Shown here piece after piece: positions 27,743-37,760 of a DNA stretch of 64,000 bases (position 1 is the first letter of the stretch; every line of letters begins with the position of its first letter). Source of the DNA: Terrilactibacillus laevilacticus (GTDB lineage Bacteria > Bacillota > Bacilli > Bacillales > Sporolactobacillaceae); NCBI RefSeq assembly GCF_006517395.1, contig NZ_VDCY01000009.1, positions 1-64,000 on the forward strand, in the 5' to 3' direction. The translations under genes and the position numbers were made by a program. Under the pieces are notes generated by a model. The model was not told the DNA's origin and made no database searches. It saw nothing but the letters and a program-made list of their open reading frames with translations.

Positions 27743-28441
27743 GCGGTTTCCTCTCCTTTTTTGTGAAATAACCATCCCTATTTATTCTACCATAATTTGT
27801 TTCTTTACAATCACATGGAAGCGTACTTGATTCTGTTTTACACTCGAAGCACGTTATAAGTATTGGGAATTAGATGAATCGTGCATAAGTTGAACAGTTA
27901 GAGAAGAATATAACTAAAGACATGTTAGAAAAATACGGATTTATCACCAAATTAGACAGAAATTGAAAAGTTAAAGCGAATAAGTGAGGAGTTAGGTTTA
28001 GATAACTCGGTTAAAAAGGGCTGGCTTCGAAAATATTGCTATTCCGGCTACTAGCTACAATCTCTTAGAAAAAAGCCTATAAAAATTAGTGTTAAATTTT
28101 GACTTTAAAAAGATTGTTAAGGTAATATTAAGATAAGGAAAGTTTGGCCTTCGTATGGACAAGTCAATCAATTAAACGTCATAGTCATTTAAACATGTTT
28201 ACTGACAAACTTGTACATAAATTAACAAATTTTTTTCAAAGTGAATAGCTATTTTTTTTAGCTGTGCTATAATGATATTCGTAATAAATAAGCTTAACAA
28301 ACTTTACACAAACAATATGGAATTTCACATATAAAACATTTAAAGTCCGTTAGTATGGCGGCCGTATTTCTTGTTTATTCGCTCGTTGTTTAAATTAGAA
28401 ATATGATTATATCGAGTATGAACTTAGGCAGGGGTGGCAAG
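27743..28441. other. 700-bp gap between pepP-like gene and tagO
   Basis: AT-rich with no gene I can support. An extended -10 (TG-n-TATAAT) at 28265-28273 probably drives tagO, leaving a leader of about 165 nt. The middle part has only short broken frames. Confidence 0.4.
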
Positions 28442-29497
28442 ATGGTTTATTTGACATTATTTATTTGTTTTTTGGCATCATTAAGTTTAACTCCGCTTGT
28501 AAAACAATTTGCCATCAAAATTGGGGCAACGGATGAACCAAATAACAGGAAGGTCCATAAAGTGAAAATGCCTCGATTAGGTGGCTTGGCCATCTACCTT
28601 GCATTTATTCTCGGGATGCTGATCCTGAGACCAGAAAGTAGTTACACATGGTCCATTATTATTGGAAGTTTCATTATGGTGATGACAGGTATATTAGATG
28701 ATATATTCACATTATCTGCAAAAGTGAAACTGTTGGCACAAATTATTTCCGCTATCGTCATTGTTGCTGGTGGGATTCAAGTGGAATTTATTAATTTGCC
28801 ATTTAACGGTGTTTTATATCTTCACTGGTTTAGCATTCCTTTAACGATACTTTGGATCATTGGTATAACCAATGCGATTAATTTAATAGATGGTTTGGAT
28901 GGATTAGCTGCAGGTGTCTCGACGATTGTGTTATTAACGATTGCGGGTCTTGCCATTGCTCAAGGTCAAATCTTCGTCTTTATGGTTAGCGCCATCCTAA
29001 TAGGTAGTACAGTTGGCTTCCTTCCTTATAATTTTAATCCAGCTAAAATATTTATGGGCGATACGGGTGCTTACTTTCTCGGTTACATTATTTCAATTTT
29101 ATCCCTTTTAGGATTTAAGAATGTCACGTTATTTTCACTCGTTGTTCCGGTTGTTATTCTTGCCGTTCCTATTTCTGATACTTTGTTTGCAATTATTAGA
29201 CGAGTAGTGAACAGAAAACCACTTTCAGCTCCGGATAAATCACATTTGCATCATTGTCTCTTACGATTTGGTTTTTCTCATCGTGAGACAGTCTTGCTGA
29301 TCTATGGTATGAGTGCATTATTTGCTCTTGCAGCCATCGTTTTATCACTATCCACGTTATGGGGATCTTTCCTTATCATTACGTTCGTGCTCTTCATTAT
29401 CGAGCTTGTGGTTGAGCTTGTAGGTTTAGTTAATGTTAATTATCGACCGATGCTGAATTTTTATAAAAGGTTAGTTGGTTCATCTAAAGCAAAATAA
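28442..29497 (+). CDS. tagO: Undecaprenyl-phosphate GlcNAc-1-phosphate transferase TagO
   Basis: Membrane enzyme starting wall teichoic acid synthesis by moving GlcNAc-1-P from UDP-GlcNAc to undecaprenyl phosphate. The 351-residue protein has about ten or eleven helices and the MraY/WecA motifs: NRKVHKVKMPRLGG, DDIFTLSAKVKLLAQ, NLIDGLDGLAAG, FMGDTGAYFLG and HLHHCLLR. ATG at 28442 with AGGGGTGG is preferred; the frame opens earlier at 28403. The LCP ligase gene just downstream on the other strand is functionally linked. Confidence 0.92.
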   Translation: MVYLTLFICFLASLSLTPLVKQFAIKIGATDEPNNRKVHKVKMPRLGGLAIYLAFILGMLILRPESSYTWSIIIGSFIMVMTGILDDIFTLSAKVKLLAQIISAIVIVAGGIQVEFINLPFNGVLYLHWFSIPLTILWIIGITNAINLIDGLDGLAAGVSTIVLLTIAGLAIAQGQIFVFMVSAILIGSTVGFLPYNFNPAKIFMGDTGAYFLGYIISILSLLGFKNVTLFSLVVPVVILAVPISDTLFAIIRRVVNRKPLSAPDKSHLHHCLLRFGFSHRETVLLIYGMSALFALAAIVLSLSTLWGSFLIITFVLFIIELVVELVGLVNVNYRPMLNFYKRLVGSSKAK

Positions 29498-29515
29498 TCA
29501 TGACGATAAATAAGT

Positions 29516-29617
29516 GGCTCACTCCTCAGAGATCATCTTTTCTGGAGTGAGCCTTAATTTATGTGCATGTCCGAGTTGAAGACTCTCTCTTTAAAGAGGA
29601 GATTCAACTCTTTTTTT
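29516..29617 (+). terminator. Two tandem terminators after tagO
   Basis: GGCTCACTCC pairs with GGAGTGAGCC at 29516-29553. A second hairpin at 29573-29610 (GAGTTGAA.CTC with GAG.TTCAACTC) is followed by T7. Confidence 0.85.
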
Positions 29618-29691
29618 GTGATTATTTCGGTATATACTACGATATTAAAACATGGGATTCCTGATTCTAAAAAGTCCAATGTTTAAACATA

Positions 29692-29735
29692 AAAATCCCC
29701 GTATAGAATTTGTAATCTCTATACAGGGATTTAAT
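29692..29735 (-). terminator. Terminator of the LCP gene
   Basis: AAATCCCCGTATAGA pairs with TCTATACAGGGATTT (one mismatch). On the minus strand it follows the LCP stop codon. Confidence 0.75.
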
Positions 29736-29744
29736 TTTCCATAA

Positions 29745-30752
29745 TTATTTATCTAATTCTAGATGATCTCTCAATTCACTTTTGACTTGTTCTAGATAGT
29801 TTTGATCGAGCTGAAAGTAATAGGTACCCGTTGACATATCATCTGTTCCTTTTAATTGCATCATATCGATATTTGAAAGAGAACCAGCGTAATTATGCAG
29901 ACCTAATATTTGGCTAAATGTTAAATTCGTTTGAAAATGTCCTTTTAATGAATCAATGACATCACCATATTTAGTAATGGACGAGATGTTTGCACTTTTA
30001 TGCAAGATGGCTTTAATTAGGGCCATTTGTCGTTTTCCGCGGCCGAAGTCCCCACCCGCTCCAGCGGATTTTCTGTTACGTACAAAGGCAAGAGCTTGTT
30101 CACCGTTAAGTGTTTGTTTTCCTGGATTTAAAACAATAGCGTTTTTCTTATCCTTACTATTTTGAGTCACGAGTTTTACGGGAACATTTACTTCAACCCC
30201 GTCTAAGGCATTAACGATTTTAGTAAAAGCTTTAAAATCAACTTGGACATAGTAATCGACTGGGATGTTAAATAAATGTTCAACGGTTGCGATCGTGTAA
30301 TCAGCGCCCTTATCTCCATTCAAATCACCATAATAGTGAGCGTGCGTGATTTTTGTCATACCATAATTTTTTTGATTTGTTGGATCAACGATTTGGACTT
30401 TTGAATCCCTTGGGATACTCACGAGTTTGACGGAGTCGTTGGTATGATTAAATGTGGCAAGAATCATCGCATCTGAACGACTCGGTTCATTTTTTCGTTT
30501 GTCAACACCGATAAATAAAATAGAGATATTGTCATTCATTGGATCTACCTTGACATCCCGAAGATCCGATTTGTCACCGCGTGCGAGATTGGTATGGGCC
30601 GTATTAGCAACATTGTGGAACTTTTGGTAAAGAACGGTTGCGTAGGCAACACCACCACCAATTAAAAGTAAAAAGATAACAAGAATAGAAACAATAATTC
30701 TCTTTCGATTTCTTTTTTTAATATTCTTTTTTTGTTCAATCCTACCCATCAT
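29745..30752 (-). CDS. LytR-CpsA-Psr family ligase (TagT/U/V type)
   Basis: Predicted extracellular, membrane-anchored ligase attaching teichoic acid or other glycopolymers to peptidoglycan. The 335-residue protein has a basic N-terminus, one helix (IIVSILVIFLLLIGGGVAYA) and the LCP domain with FIGVDKRKNEPSRSDAM, SIPRDSKV, and FVRNRKSAGAGGDFGRGKRQ, which bear the Arg/Asp residues binding the pyrophosphate lipid. Two ATGs (30752, 30749) follow AAAGGAG; either may be used. Proximity to tagO supports teichoic acid attachment. Confidence 0.88.
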   Translation of the reverse strand: MMGRIEQKKNIKKRNRKRIIVSILVIFLLLIGGGVAYATVLYQKFHNVANTAHTNLARGDKSDLRDVKVDPMNDNISILFIGVDKRKNEPSRSDAMILATFNHTNDSVKLVSIPRDSKVQIVDPTNQKNYGMTKITHAHYYGDLNGDKGADYTIATVEHLFNIPVDYYVQVDFKAFTKIVNALDGVEVNVPVKLVTQNSKDKKNAIVLNPGKQTLNGEQALAFVRNRKSAGAGGDFGRGKRQMALIKAILHKSANISSITKYGDVIDSLKGHFQTNLTFSQILGLHNYAGSLSNIDMMQLKGTDDMSTGTYYFQLDQNYLEQVKSELRDHLELDK

Positions 30753-30794
30753 CGTTCTCCTTTGTATATACTAGTAAGAAAGTATAAAAAAATT

Positions 30795-30863
30795 GGCCTC
30801 TTAAACAGTGGTGATGAATTCGTTTATGTTAGCCATTTGTTCAGCCAAATCCGCCAGTTTTCT
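30795..30863. repeat. Degenerate family A repeat
   Basis: GGCCTCT near 30801 and GCCAAATCCGCCAGTTTTCTTT at 30843-30864 resemble the core and end of the family A repeats, with many changes. The rest of 30753-31051 shows nothing I can assign. Confidence 0.35.
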
Positions 30864-31051
30864 TTATCTATACAACTTTGGTTTGCTTTTGTATGATTTG
30901 TACCAAGCTAGGTTAGGGTATAAATAATCTAGAAAACGAAATTATATCGTTTTTCAATATCTTAAACATAGCTTTTGACAAAAAAATATCATACATCCCA
31001 TTTTACCTAATATTTTTCGATTGAACAATACAAATTACGTGTTAAAATTGT

Positions 31052-31696
31052 CTAATTTTCAATGATTTTGTCTAAATAACCTGTCTCGATCGTTTCTATT
31101 TGGCATTGGGCATTTGTGATGTCTGTCATCCAGTTTTTAAATAGATCGATCTCTTCAAGTTTGACATAAACATCAATCAAGACATTTTCAGTATAATGCA
31201 TGTCTTTGACACTATAAGGGGACTGCCTAAGGGCATTTTCAATGGAGCCAAGCAGTGGGTAAGCGATATTAATTCTGATCGTTTGCGATGGTATTCGTTC
31301 AATTATTTTGGCAACTTTTAAACCTTCGCTTGTTGAATTTGAGTAAGCTCGTATGAGTCCGCCGGCTCCAAGTTTAATTCCTCCGAAGTAACGTGTGACA
31401 ATCACAAGTGTATCTTCAAGGTGTTGTTTTTTTAAAACTTCTAGAATGGGAACACCTGCGGTTCCTGTCGGCTCTCCATCATCACTTGCTTTTTGAATAG
31501 CCTGGTTCTCTCCTACGGTATAAGCAAAGCAATTATGCGTTGCTTTCCAATGTTCTTTTCGAATTCTCTCAATACACGCTTTTGCTTCGTCTTCCGATGT
31601 TACCGGAAAAATATGGGCGATAAAACGAGACTTTTGTATGTCAATTTCATGAATCGCTTTTTCTTTTATTGTTTTATATTGTCTAACTTCGACCAT
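31052..31696 (-). CDS. yvyE: YigZ/IMPACT family protein YvyE
   Basis: A 214-residue protein with the UPF0029/IMPACT N-terminal domain (KSRFIAHIFPV, ATHNCFAYTVG, DDGEPTGTAGVPIL, VTRYFGGIKLGAGGLIRAY) and a C-terminal DUF1949 ferredoxin-like domain. The biochemical role is unsettled; IMPACT relatives act on ribosome/GCN pathways. GGAGG precedes ATG at 31696; the ORF opens 11 codons earlier. The position next to degS is conserved with Bacillus. The gap 31697-32081 holds only AT-rich sequence with possible degS promoter elements. Confidence 0.88.
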   Translation of the reverse strand: MVEVRQYKTIKEKAIHEIDIQKSRFIAHIFPVTSEDEAKACIERIRKEHWKATHNCFAYTVGENQAIQKASDDGEPTGTAGVPILEVLKKQHLEDTLVIVTRYFGGIKLGAGGLIRAYSNSTSEGLKVAKIIERIPSQTIRINIAYPLLGSIENALRQSPYSVKDMHYTENVLIDVYVKLEEIDLFKNWMTDITNAQCQIETIETGYLDKIIEN

Positions 31697-32081
31697 GATA
31701 GCCTCCATAAGATGATAAAAATATGTCATATATACTATAGATTATCATAGTTAGACGATAAATGTCTTCAATTGATAATGATCAAGTTATATACCTGTAG
31801 TGAACTTGTAATAAACGTAATGCCGTTTTTCGTATAAAATAGAAGTAGTGGTGTTTATATCTTTTTTAAGAATTTCAAACTACTATAATAAAGTAGAGGT
31901 ATTTGATGCCTTTCTAGAGAATAGTAGACATAGGCCTCATAGAGGTGGTCATTTTTTTCATATTTATTCTGACTGATCATGGATACGTATAAAATAGAGA
32001 GTTAGACCTATGCACAGATGGGTAAAAAGGTTCTAGTCCTTATATCTCTTGCTGGATTAAAGTAATGTTAGGGGAATGTTT

Positions 32082-33251
32082 ATGTCACTAAACCATGAGG
32101 CATCTCTACCATTAGATGCGGAACGTCTCGATCAAATCATTGATAAAATGGTTTACGCTGTTGAAGATAGCAAAACTCAAATATTTGAAATTGGTGAACA
32201 ATCTCGGGAAGAACATGATCAACTTGTTAAAGAGTTAGAAGTCATTAAACATCAAGTCAGTGAAGTTATTGATCGTTATGATACCCTTGAAAGAGACGCA
32301 AGATTAGCGAGGAGTCACCTAGCGAAAGTTAGTAGTCATTTTGATACTTATCAAGAAGCAGATATCAGAGCAGCCTATGAACGAGCAAACAGTATCCAAG
32401 TGGAACTATCCATCGTCCAAGAAATGGAACGTCAATTGAAAATTAGGCGAAATGATACTGAAAGACGGATTACCAAGTTAAAAGCAACAGTGGAAAAAGC
32501 CGATAAGTTAGTTGGACAAGTCTCCGTTGTCTTAAATTATTTAACTGGCGACTTGCAGAAAATGGGAGAAATGATTGAGAGTGCGAAGGAAAAACAAGCA
32601 TTCGGTTTGAAAATTATTGAAGCCCAGGAGGAAGAACGAAAGAGACTGTCGAGAGAAATCCATGACGGACCTGCACAAATTTTGGCGCGAGTCCTTATCG
32701 GTTCAGATATTGTCGAACGTGTTCATCGTAATCAAGGCCCCGAAGCATCCGCCAAAGAGTTGTTAACCTATCGTGAAATGGTACGTTCAGCCTTAGCGGA
32801 AGTTAGGCGCATCATATATGATTTGAGACCTATGACGCTAGATGATTTGGGTCTAATACCGACACTAAAAAAATACTTGAATCAAATCGGAAGTCAGTTT
32901 GAAGGTCTAAAAGTTAATTTTCGTTGTATCGGTCATGAGCATCGCGTATCTTCGAATATGGAAGTGGCTTTGTTTCGATTATGTCAAGAAGGTGTTCAAA
33001 ATGCGTGTAAACATGCCGAAGCATCTCTAATTAAAGTCATGGTAGAATTTAAAGAAAAAAGTATTGTTTTATTGATCAAAGATAATGGAAAAGGTTTTGA
33101 TCCAAAGCAGAGTCATACAAGTAAGTTTGGATTAATGGGAATGAAAGAACGGGTAGAATTATTAAAAGGTGAATTGACACTAAATTCAGATCCAAAAGTT
33201 GGAACAAGTATTCTAATTAATATCCCCATTATAGAGGAGGAAGAGCATTGA
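32082..33251 (+). CDS. degS: Sensor histidine kinase DegS
   Basis: Cytoplasmic histidine kinase of 389 aa that phosphorylates DegU, controlling competence, motility and exoenzymes. There is no membrane segment. The N-terminal half is a long coiled-coil sensor region. HisKA_3 has [15 protein letters not shown] with the phospho-accepting His, and HATPase_c has N ([12 protein letters not shown]), G1 (DNGKGFD) and G2 ([10 protein letters not shown]) boxes. ATG at 32082 has AGGGGA at better spacing than the ATG at 32076. Its stop overlaps the degU start. Confidence 0.93.
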   Translation: MSLNHEASLPLDAERLDQIIDKMVYAVEDSKTQIFEIGEQSREEHDQLVKELEVIKHQVSEVIDRYDTLERDARLARSHLAKVSSHFDTYQEADIRAAYERANSIQVELSIVQEMERQLKIRRNDTERRITKLKATVEKADKLVGQVSVVLNYLTGDLQKMGEMIESAKEKQAFGLKIIEAQEEERKRLSREIHDGPAQILARVLIGSDIVERVHRNQGPEASAKELLTYREMVRSALAEVRRIIYDLRPMTLDDLGLIPTLKKYLNQIGSQFEGLKVNFRCIGHEHRVSSNMEVALFRLCQEGVQNACKHAEASLIKVMVEFKEKSIVLLIKDNGKGFDPKQSHTSKFGLMGMKERVELLKGELTLNSDPKVGTSILINIPIIEEEEH

Positions 33252-33952
33252 CCAATACGCACCCAAAAAAAACAAAAATAGCCCTTATTGACGACCACCG
33301 ATTATTTCGAGAAGGGGTCAAGCGTATATTAGAAATGGAATCCGATTTCGAAGTCGTTGCCGAAGGAGACAATGGCAGTGTTGTTGAAGCCATTATAGAA
33401 GGATCAAATCCAGATGTTATCTTGATGGATATTAACATGCCAGAAATGAATGGTGTTGAAGCGACTCGTAGTTTAGTCAAAAAATATCCGGATGTCAAAA
33501 TTTTAATCTTATCGATTCATGATGATGAAACCTATGTCACACACGTATTGAAATGCGGGGCACTTGGTTATTTGCTTAAAGAAATGGATGCTGATTCATT
33601 AATTGAGGCCGTTAAAGTGGTCGCAGATGGCGGAGCTTACATTCATCCAAAAGTCACTCACAATCTGGTCAAAGAATTCCGTAGATTAGCGGAAAATGGT
33701 TATCAACGAGAAGCCTCAGGTTTCCGAGACATTGAATATCAAAAACCTCTACATATCCTCACTCGAAGAGAATGCGAAGTATTGCAATTAATGACAGATG
33801 GGAAAAGTAATCGCTTAATTGGCGAAGCTCTTTATATCAGTGAGAAAACCGTGAAAAATCATGTGAGTAACATTTTACAAAAAATGAATGTTGATGATCG
33901 TACCCAAGCGGTTGTCCAAGCGATTAAAAAAGGCTGGGTAAAAGTAAGTTAG
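33248..33952 (+). CDS. degU: Response regulator DegU
   Basis: A 234-residue transcription regulator with a receiver domain (DDHRLFREG, phospho-acceptor Asp in [13 protein letters not shown], Lys in GYLLKEMDA) and a C-terminal LuxR/NarL helix-turn-helix ([17 protein letters not shown]...[12 protein letters not shown]). It starts at TTG overlapping the degS stop, with GGAGGAAG upstream, so the pair is translationally coupled. The yviA gene that follows in B. subtilis is absent; comFA comes next. Confidence 0.94.
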   Translation: MTNTHPKKTKIALIDDHRLFREGVKRILEMESDFEVVAEGDNGSVVEAIIEGSNPDVILMDINMPEMNGVEATRSLVKKYPDVKILILSIHDDETYVTHVLKCGALGYLLKEMDADSLIEAVKVVADGGAYIHPKVTHNLVKEFRRLAENGYQREASGFRDIEYQKPLHILTRRECEVLQLMTDGKSNRLIGEALYISEKTVKNHVSNILQKMNVDDRTQAVVQAIKKGWVKVS

Positions 33953-34026
33953 TCACTTTTGAAGGTTCTTAAGTACTTAATTGATTCCGTATACAAACGG
34001 CATGAGATGAATCATCACTCGTACGA

Positions 34027-34053
34027 TCCTTGGTGTATCGGCACTACACCAAG
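34027..34053 (+). terminator. Hairpin between degU and comFA
   Basis: CCTTGGTGTA pairs perfectly with TACACCAAGG. No T-run follows directly, so it may attenuate, stabilise the degSU message, or act as a binding site rather than terminate fully. Confidence 0.5.
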
Positions 34054-34161
34054 GAGCCACTTGTATCGAATCCCCCTTTTTATTTATTTCCCTTATTTCC
34101 TCAATCACTTATCACATTATCTCTTTATCGACGATTCTTCTAAGAAAGGTGGCTTTTATGA

Positions 34162-35547
34162 TTGACAAATGAGATTCAAAACCTATTGTATGGTAAAAAA
34201 TTATTGTTAGATGAAATGCCTTTTTCAATTCAGGAACTAGATCGGCTATGTCAAAATGGCTTAATAGAAATGGCACAAGGCATTGTTCAAAGTGAGATAA
34301 AAAGACCATGGGGAAAACAGACAATCCATCGATGTCGGCGGTGCGGTAATACGGATCAGAGACTTTTTCATTCCTATCGATGTGAAAAATGTCATCAAGA
34401 TTGCACGTATTGCCGTAAATGCTTCAACATGGGTGTTGTTAAATCATGTTCAAAACTGGTCACTTGGGTAGGACCACCTCCTAAGTTTCTAGAGTATAAG
34501 ATGCCTATTTGTGAATGGACAGGACACCTTTCCCCCAGACAAGCTCAGGCGTCAGAGGGACTAACTAAAGCGCTCATGAGTTATGAAGATTACTTAATAT
34601 GGGCTGTTTGCGGGGCAGGGAAAACAGAGCTTTTATTTCCTGCGATTGAAAAACTTCTCCAAGATGGTAGAATTATGGCCATAGCCACTCCAAGAACCGA
34701 TGTTGTTCGCGAGCTTTATCCAAGATTAAACAAAGCTTTTCCTCGAGTTAGAATGAGTGCTCACTATTCAGGAAGCCAAGATACTCAAGACTCCTCCTCA
34801 CTTGTGCTGACAACCACACACCAGCTTCTACGTTTTTATCGTTATTTTGACCACATCATCATTGATGAAATCGATGCTTTCCCGTTTCATCACGATGCCA
34901 TGCTGCACTATGCGGTTCATCAGGCTTGCCGATTAAAAAGCTCCAGAGCCTACTTGTCTGCTACCCCGCCAGATGATTTAAAAACCCCCTTTCTAAAGAA
35001 TCGATTACAAGGAACTAGAATTCCCATTAGGTTTCATGGTCACCCCTTGCCTGTCCCAAAATGCATTTGGATTGGGAATTGGAAAAGAGGGCTAAAAAAA
35101 TCCCGGCTACCATCCTCGTTTCTGAAATGGCTCATTAAAACCTCACAATTAAACTGCCCCATTTTTATTTTTGTTCCGTCAGTTACCATTCTCAAAAATC
35201 TATTCCATGCCTTAAAAGAACAAGTTGATTTATCGATGGATCATGTACATGCGGAGGATCCAAATCGGCACGAGAAAATTACCTGTTTTCGGCAAGGTAA
35301 GACGCAGGCCCTAGTCACAACGACGATCCTAGAAAGAGGAGTCACCGTGTCTCGAAGCCGGGTGGCCATATTTGGCTCAGAGGATGCCATTTTTGATGAG
35401 GCGGCGCTTGTTCAAATGGCAGGAAGAGCCGGGCGATCGCTTGAAGATCCAAAGGGGGAAGTGGTCTTTTTTCATTATGGAAAAACACTTGAAATGATGA
35501 AGGCGATCAACCATATTAAGTCGATGAATAGAGAAGGAGGGTTCTGA
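34162..35547 (+). CDS. comFA: Competence DNA translocase ComFA
   Basis: DEAD-box-like ATPase of 461 aa driving single-stranded DNA uptake at the competence channel. An N-terminal four-cysteine zinc module (CRRCG...CEKC...CTYCRKC, about 52-90) precedes the helicase core: Walker A VCGAGKTEL, DEID box IIDEIDAF, SATPP, and motif VI QMAGRAGRS. The ATG at 34157 leads to a quick stop, so TTG at 34162 with AAAGGTGG is the start. It is followed closely by comFC; no comFB lies between them. Confidence 0.93.
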   Translation: MTNEIQNLLYGKKLLLDEMPFSIQELDRLCQNGLIEMAQGIVQSEIKRPWGKQTIHRCRRCGNTDQRLFHSYRCEKCHQDCTYCRKCFNMGVVKSCSKLVTWVGPPPKFLEYKMPICEWTGHLSPRQAQASEGLTKALMSYEDYLIWAVCGAGKTELLFPAIEKLLQDGRIMAIATPRTDVVRELYPRLNKAFPRVRMSAHYSGSQDTQDSSSLVLTTTHQLLRFYRYFDHIIIDEIDAFPFHHDAMLHYAVHQACRLKSSRAYLSATPPDDLKTPFLKNRLQGTRIPIRFHGHPLPVPKCIWIGNWKRGLKKSRLPSSFLKWLIKTSQLNCPIFIFVPSVTILKNLFHALKEQVDLSMDHVHAEDPNRHEKITCFRQGKTQALVTTTILERGVTVSRSRVAIFGSEDAIFDEAALVQMAGRAGRSLEDPKGEVVFFHYGKTLEMMKAINHIKSMNREGGF

Positions 35548-35550
35548 ACA

Positions 35551-36345
35551 ATGAGTTTATGCTTATGGTGCCAATCGATTTATGCCCATCCACTGGATTT
35601 TCGCCATTTATTTTCTGTTTCTAACCAAGTCGGATATTGTCCACAATGCTTAGTTAAGCTTGAACAAATTCCGGCCCATCAATCATGTCGCCTTTGCGGA
35701 CGAGATTTAACAAAACTGGATGCCATTTATATTAAAGACGGGACGTGTTTGGATTGTAAAAAGTGGGAGGAAGGTCCTTCACATGGTTTGCTCGAAAAAA
35801 ACTATGCCCTTTATAGTTACAATGATTTTATGAAAGAAATCATGTCTGCATTTAAGTTTAGAGGAGACGTCTTATTAGCAGAAGGTTTTAAGCCGATCGT
35901 TCAAATGTTGTATAAACGAGTGATCAAAGAATCATCCTTAACGTGGTTTGAAAAAGCCAGATACTTATTTTTTTATCAGATGGGTTGGCAGTTTAAAGAA
36001 TATCCTTATGTCATCGTTCCATTACCTCTCAGTCAAAAACGCCTAAAAGAACGAGGGTACAATCAGTCCGTCGTATTAGCCGAACTTCTTCAACAGCGGA
36101 TCATCCCAGCCATACGACGAAGTGAGGATGGGGGAAAACAAAGTAAGAAAGGACGAGCGGAACGATTGAATACCATTCAAAATCCATTTCGTTTGGATAG
36201 CGATTATACGGATGCCATTTATGGTCAATGTGTTTTATTAATCGATGATATTTACACGACAGGAACAACGCTTCGACTAGCTGCGGCAGCACTCAAAGTA
36301 GCTAAACCTAAGCATGTCATCTCCTTAACCCTTTGTCATGGATAA
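35551..36345 (+). CDS. comFC: Competence protein ComFC, phosphoribosyltransferase-like
   Basis: A 264-residue protein needed for efficient DNA uptake in relatives. The N-terminal zinc cluster (CLWC...CPQC, CRLCGRDL) is followed by a PRT fold with RLKERGYNQSV and the PRPP-type loop LLIDDIYTTGTTLR. It starts 3 nt after the comFA stop with GAAGGAGGG upstream and is therefore co-translated. ComF-family proteins bind ComFA. Confidence 0.92.
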   Translation: MSLCLWCQSIYAHPLDFRHLFSVSNQVGYCPQCLVKLEQIPAHQSCRLCGRDLTKLDAIYIKDGTCLDCKKWEEGPSHGLLEKNYALYSYNDFMKEIMSAFKFRGDVLLAEGFKPIVQMLYKRVIKESSLTWFEKARYLFFYQMGWQFKEYPYVIVPLPLSQKRLKERGYNQSVVLAELLQQRIIPAIRRSEDGGKQSKKGRAERLNTIQNPFRLDSDYTDAIYGQCVLLIDDIYTTGTTLRLAAAALKVAKPKHVISLTLCHG

Positions 36346-36346
36346 A

Positions 36347-36375
36347 AAACAGAGCAATTCTTGTTTGCTCTGTTT
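36347..36375. terminator. Bidirectional terminator comFC / C39-like gene
   Basis: AAACAGAGCA pairs with TGCTCTGTTT with an A-run before it. Confidence 0.8.
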
Positions 36376-36381
36376 GAAAAT

Positions 36382-37164
36382 TTATTTTTGATAACTAATG
36401 GCTTGACGACCCATTTGTTCCCAGGCTTTGATAAACGCCTCTCGATTGGCAGATGCATTCTTTTTCCCTAAAGGATTATTAAAATAAATGTTCTCGTCAT
36501 CAAAACCCGTGACTAAGACGGCGTGTTCATGAAAAGATATTTTCACTTTACCTGATGAGGTATCCCATGTCGTGAATGAACTATTTGGTAATGGTTTAAA
36601 TGAGGCATTCGTAATAACCACCACAGGTATTTTTTTTCGTAATTGATCGAGAACAGACTCAAAAGATTGACCAGTTAGGTCGATAATACCATTAGAAAGG
36701 TATCGGTTTCCAAGATTAGCGAGTGGTTTATGATAGACACCGTAGCCGGGTTGATTCATTCGGTACATATCACCAACGAAACCATCGTTCGGATTTCCAT
36801 ACAGTCCGTTGCTTTGATATGGAACTTTTTTGATTTGGGATGCTAGTGTCATCTTGTCAGCTTTAATGCCAGCGTATTGAAGCATCATAGCAAGAGATGT
36901 GACTTCACAACCACGTGGCAAATCAGGTTTTTGCTGGATTTGAGGCGCATTAAGCTTTATTTCATTAACGGTTAATTTACTCACTTCCGTGGAAGCGACA
37001 TCCGATATCGTCGTCACAGTCGCTTTCAACTTATTATTTATAATGGAAAAAACGGAAGATTCGTGATCAAATGAATCCGTCATATATAAACGAAAGGCAT
37101 ATATAGCAAAAAGTAAATCAAAAATAAGAAATAGGGGTAGCCAATATTTCCGAAGAACTCTCAA
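36382..37164 (-). CDS. Membrane-anchored C39-like cysteine peptidase (YvpB type)
   Basis: A 260-residue protein with an N-terminal anchor (WLPLFLIFDLLFAIYAF) and an extracellular C39-like papain-fold domain. The catalytic Cys is in LPRGCEVTSLAMML, His in FHEHAVLVTGFDD, and the Asn/Asp site in IYFNNPLG. Substrate unknown. Translation appears to start at TTG with AAGGAG upstream. It interrupts the plus-strand com-flg order. Confidence 0.78.
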   Translation of the reverse strand: MRVLRKYWLPLFLIFDLLFAIYAFRLYMTDSFDHESSVFSIINNKLKATVTTISDVASTEVSKLTVNEIKLNAPQIQQKPDLPRGCEVTSLAMMLQYAGIKADKMTLASQIKKVPYQSNGLYGNPNDGFVGDMYRMNQPGYGVYHKPLANLGNRYLSNGIIDLTGQSFESVLDQLRKKIPVVVITNASFKPLPNSSFTTWDTSSGKVKISFHEHAVLVTGFDDENIYFNNPLGKKNASANREAFIKAWEQMGRQAISYQK

Positions 37165-37333
37165 TGATGAAAAGCTCCTTTCTTACACAAAAATGAAACT
37201 TAGGACAACCTCATTTTCCTAGGTCGTCTATCAGATGTCAATAAAATAGAAAAAGCTGACACATGATTGACATGATTTATAAAATTTAGGTCTATTTTCT
37301 TAAATTCACATTAATAAAGAGGAGAGAACAGAA

Positions 37334-37735
37334 ATGGCTGAATTATCAAATTGTAACTATTGCGGGAAATTGTTTGTTAGAACAACAACAAATGTGTGCC
37401 CATCATGTCGAAGGGAACATGAACAATTATTTGATTTAGTGTATGATTTTATTCGTGATCGAGACAATCGAATGGCCTCCGTTCCAGAAATTCATGAAGC
37501 AACAGAAGTAGAAGAAAAATTAATTTACGACTGGATTAGAGAAGGTCGATTAACACCAGCAGAATTCCCAGGTTTGAAATATCCATGTAAGTCATGTGGA
37601 ACGATGATTCAATCAGGTCAACTATGCTCTAGCTGTCAAAAGAAAATACAGACTGAATTACGAACGTTCACTGAGCAGGAGAAAAAACAACAAGAGGTAC
37701 TGAAAAACAGCCGGACGTATTATACTAAGAAGTAA
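37334..37735 (+). CDS. yvyF: Flagellar operon protein YvyF (TIGR03826-like)
   Basis: A 133-residue protein with two CxxC pairs at the N-terminus (CNYCGK, CPSCRRE), a central helix-turn-helix-like region, and two more CxxC pairs (CKSCG, CSSCQKK). It matches the small zinc-ribbon protein encoded before flgM in Bacillus flagellar operons. Its molecular role is not established. ATG follows GAGGAGAG. Confidence 0.85.
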   Translation: MAELSNCNYCGKLFVRTTTNVCPSCRREHEQLFDLVYDFIRDRDNRMASVPEIHEATEVEEKLIYDWIREGRLTPAEFPGLKYPCKSCGTMIQSGQLCSSCQKKIQTELRTFTEQEKKQQEVLKNSRTYYTKK

Positions 37736-37760
37736 CCATGTGAACGGTAAGAAAGACTCA

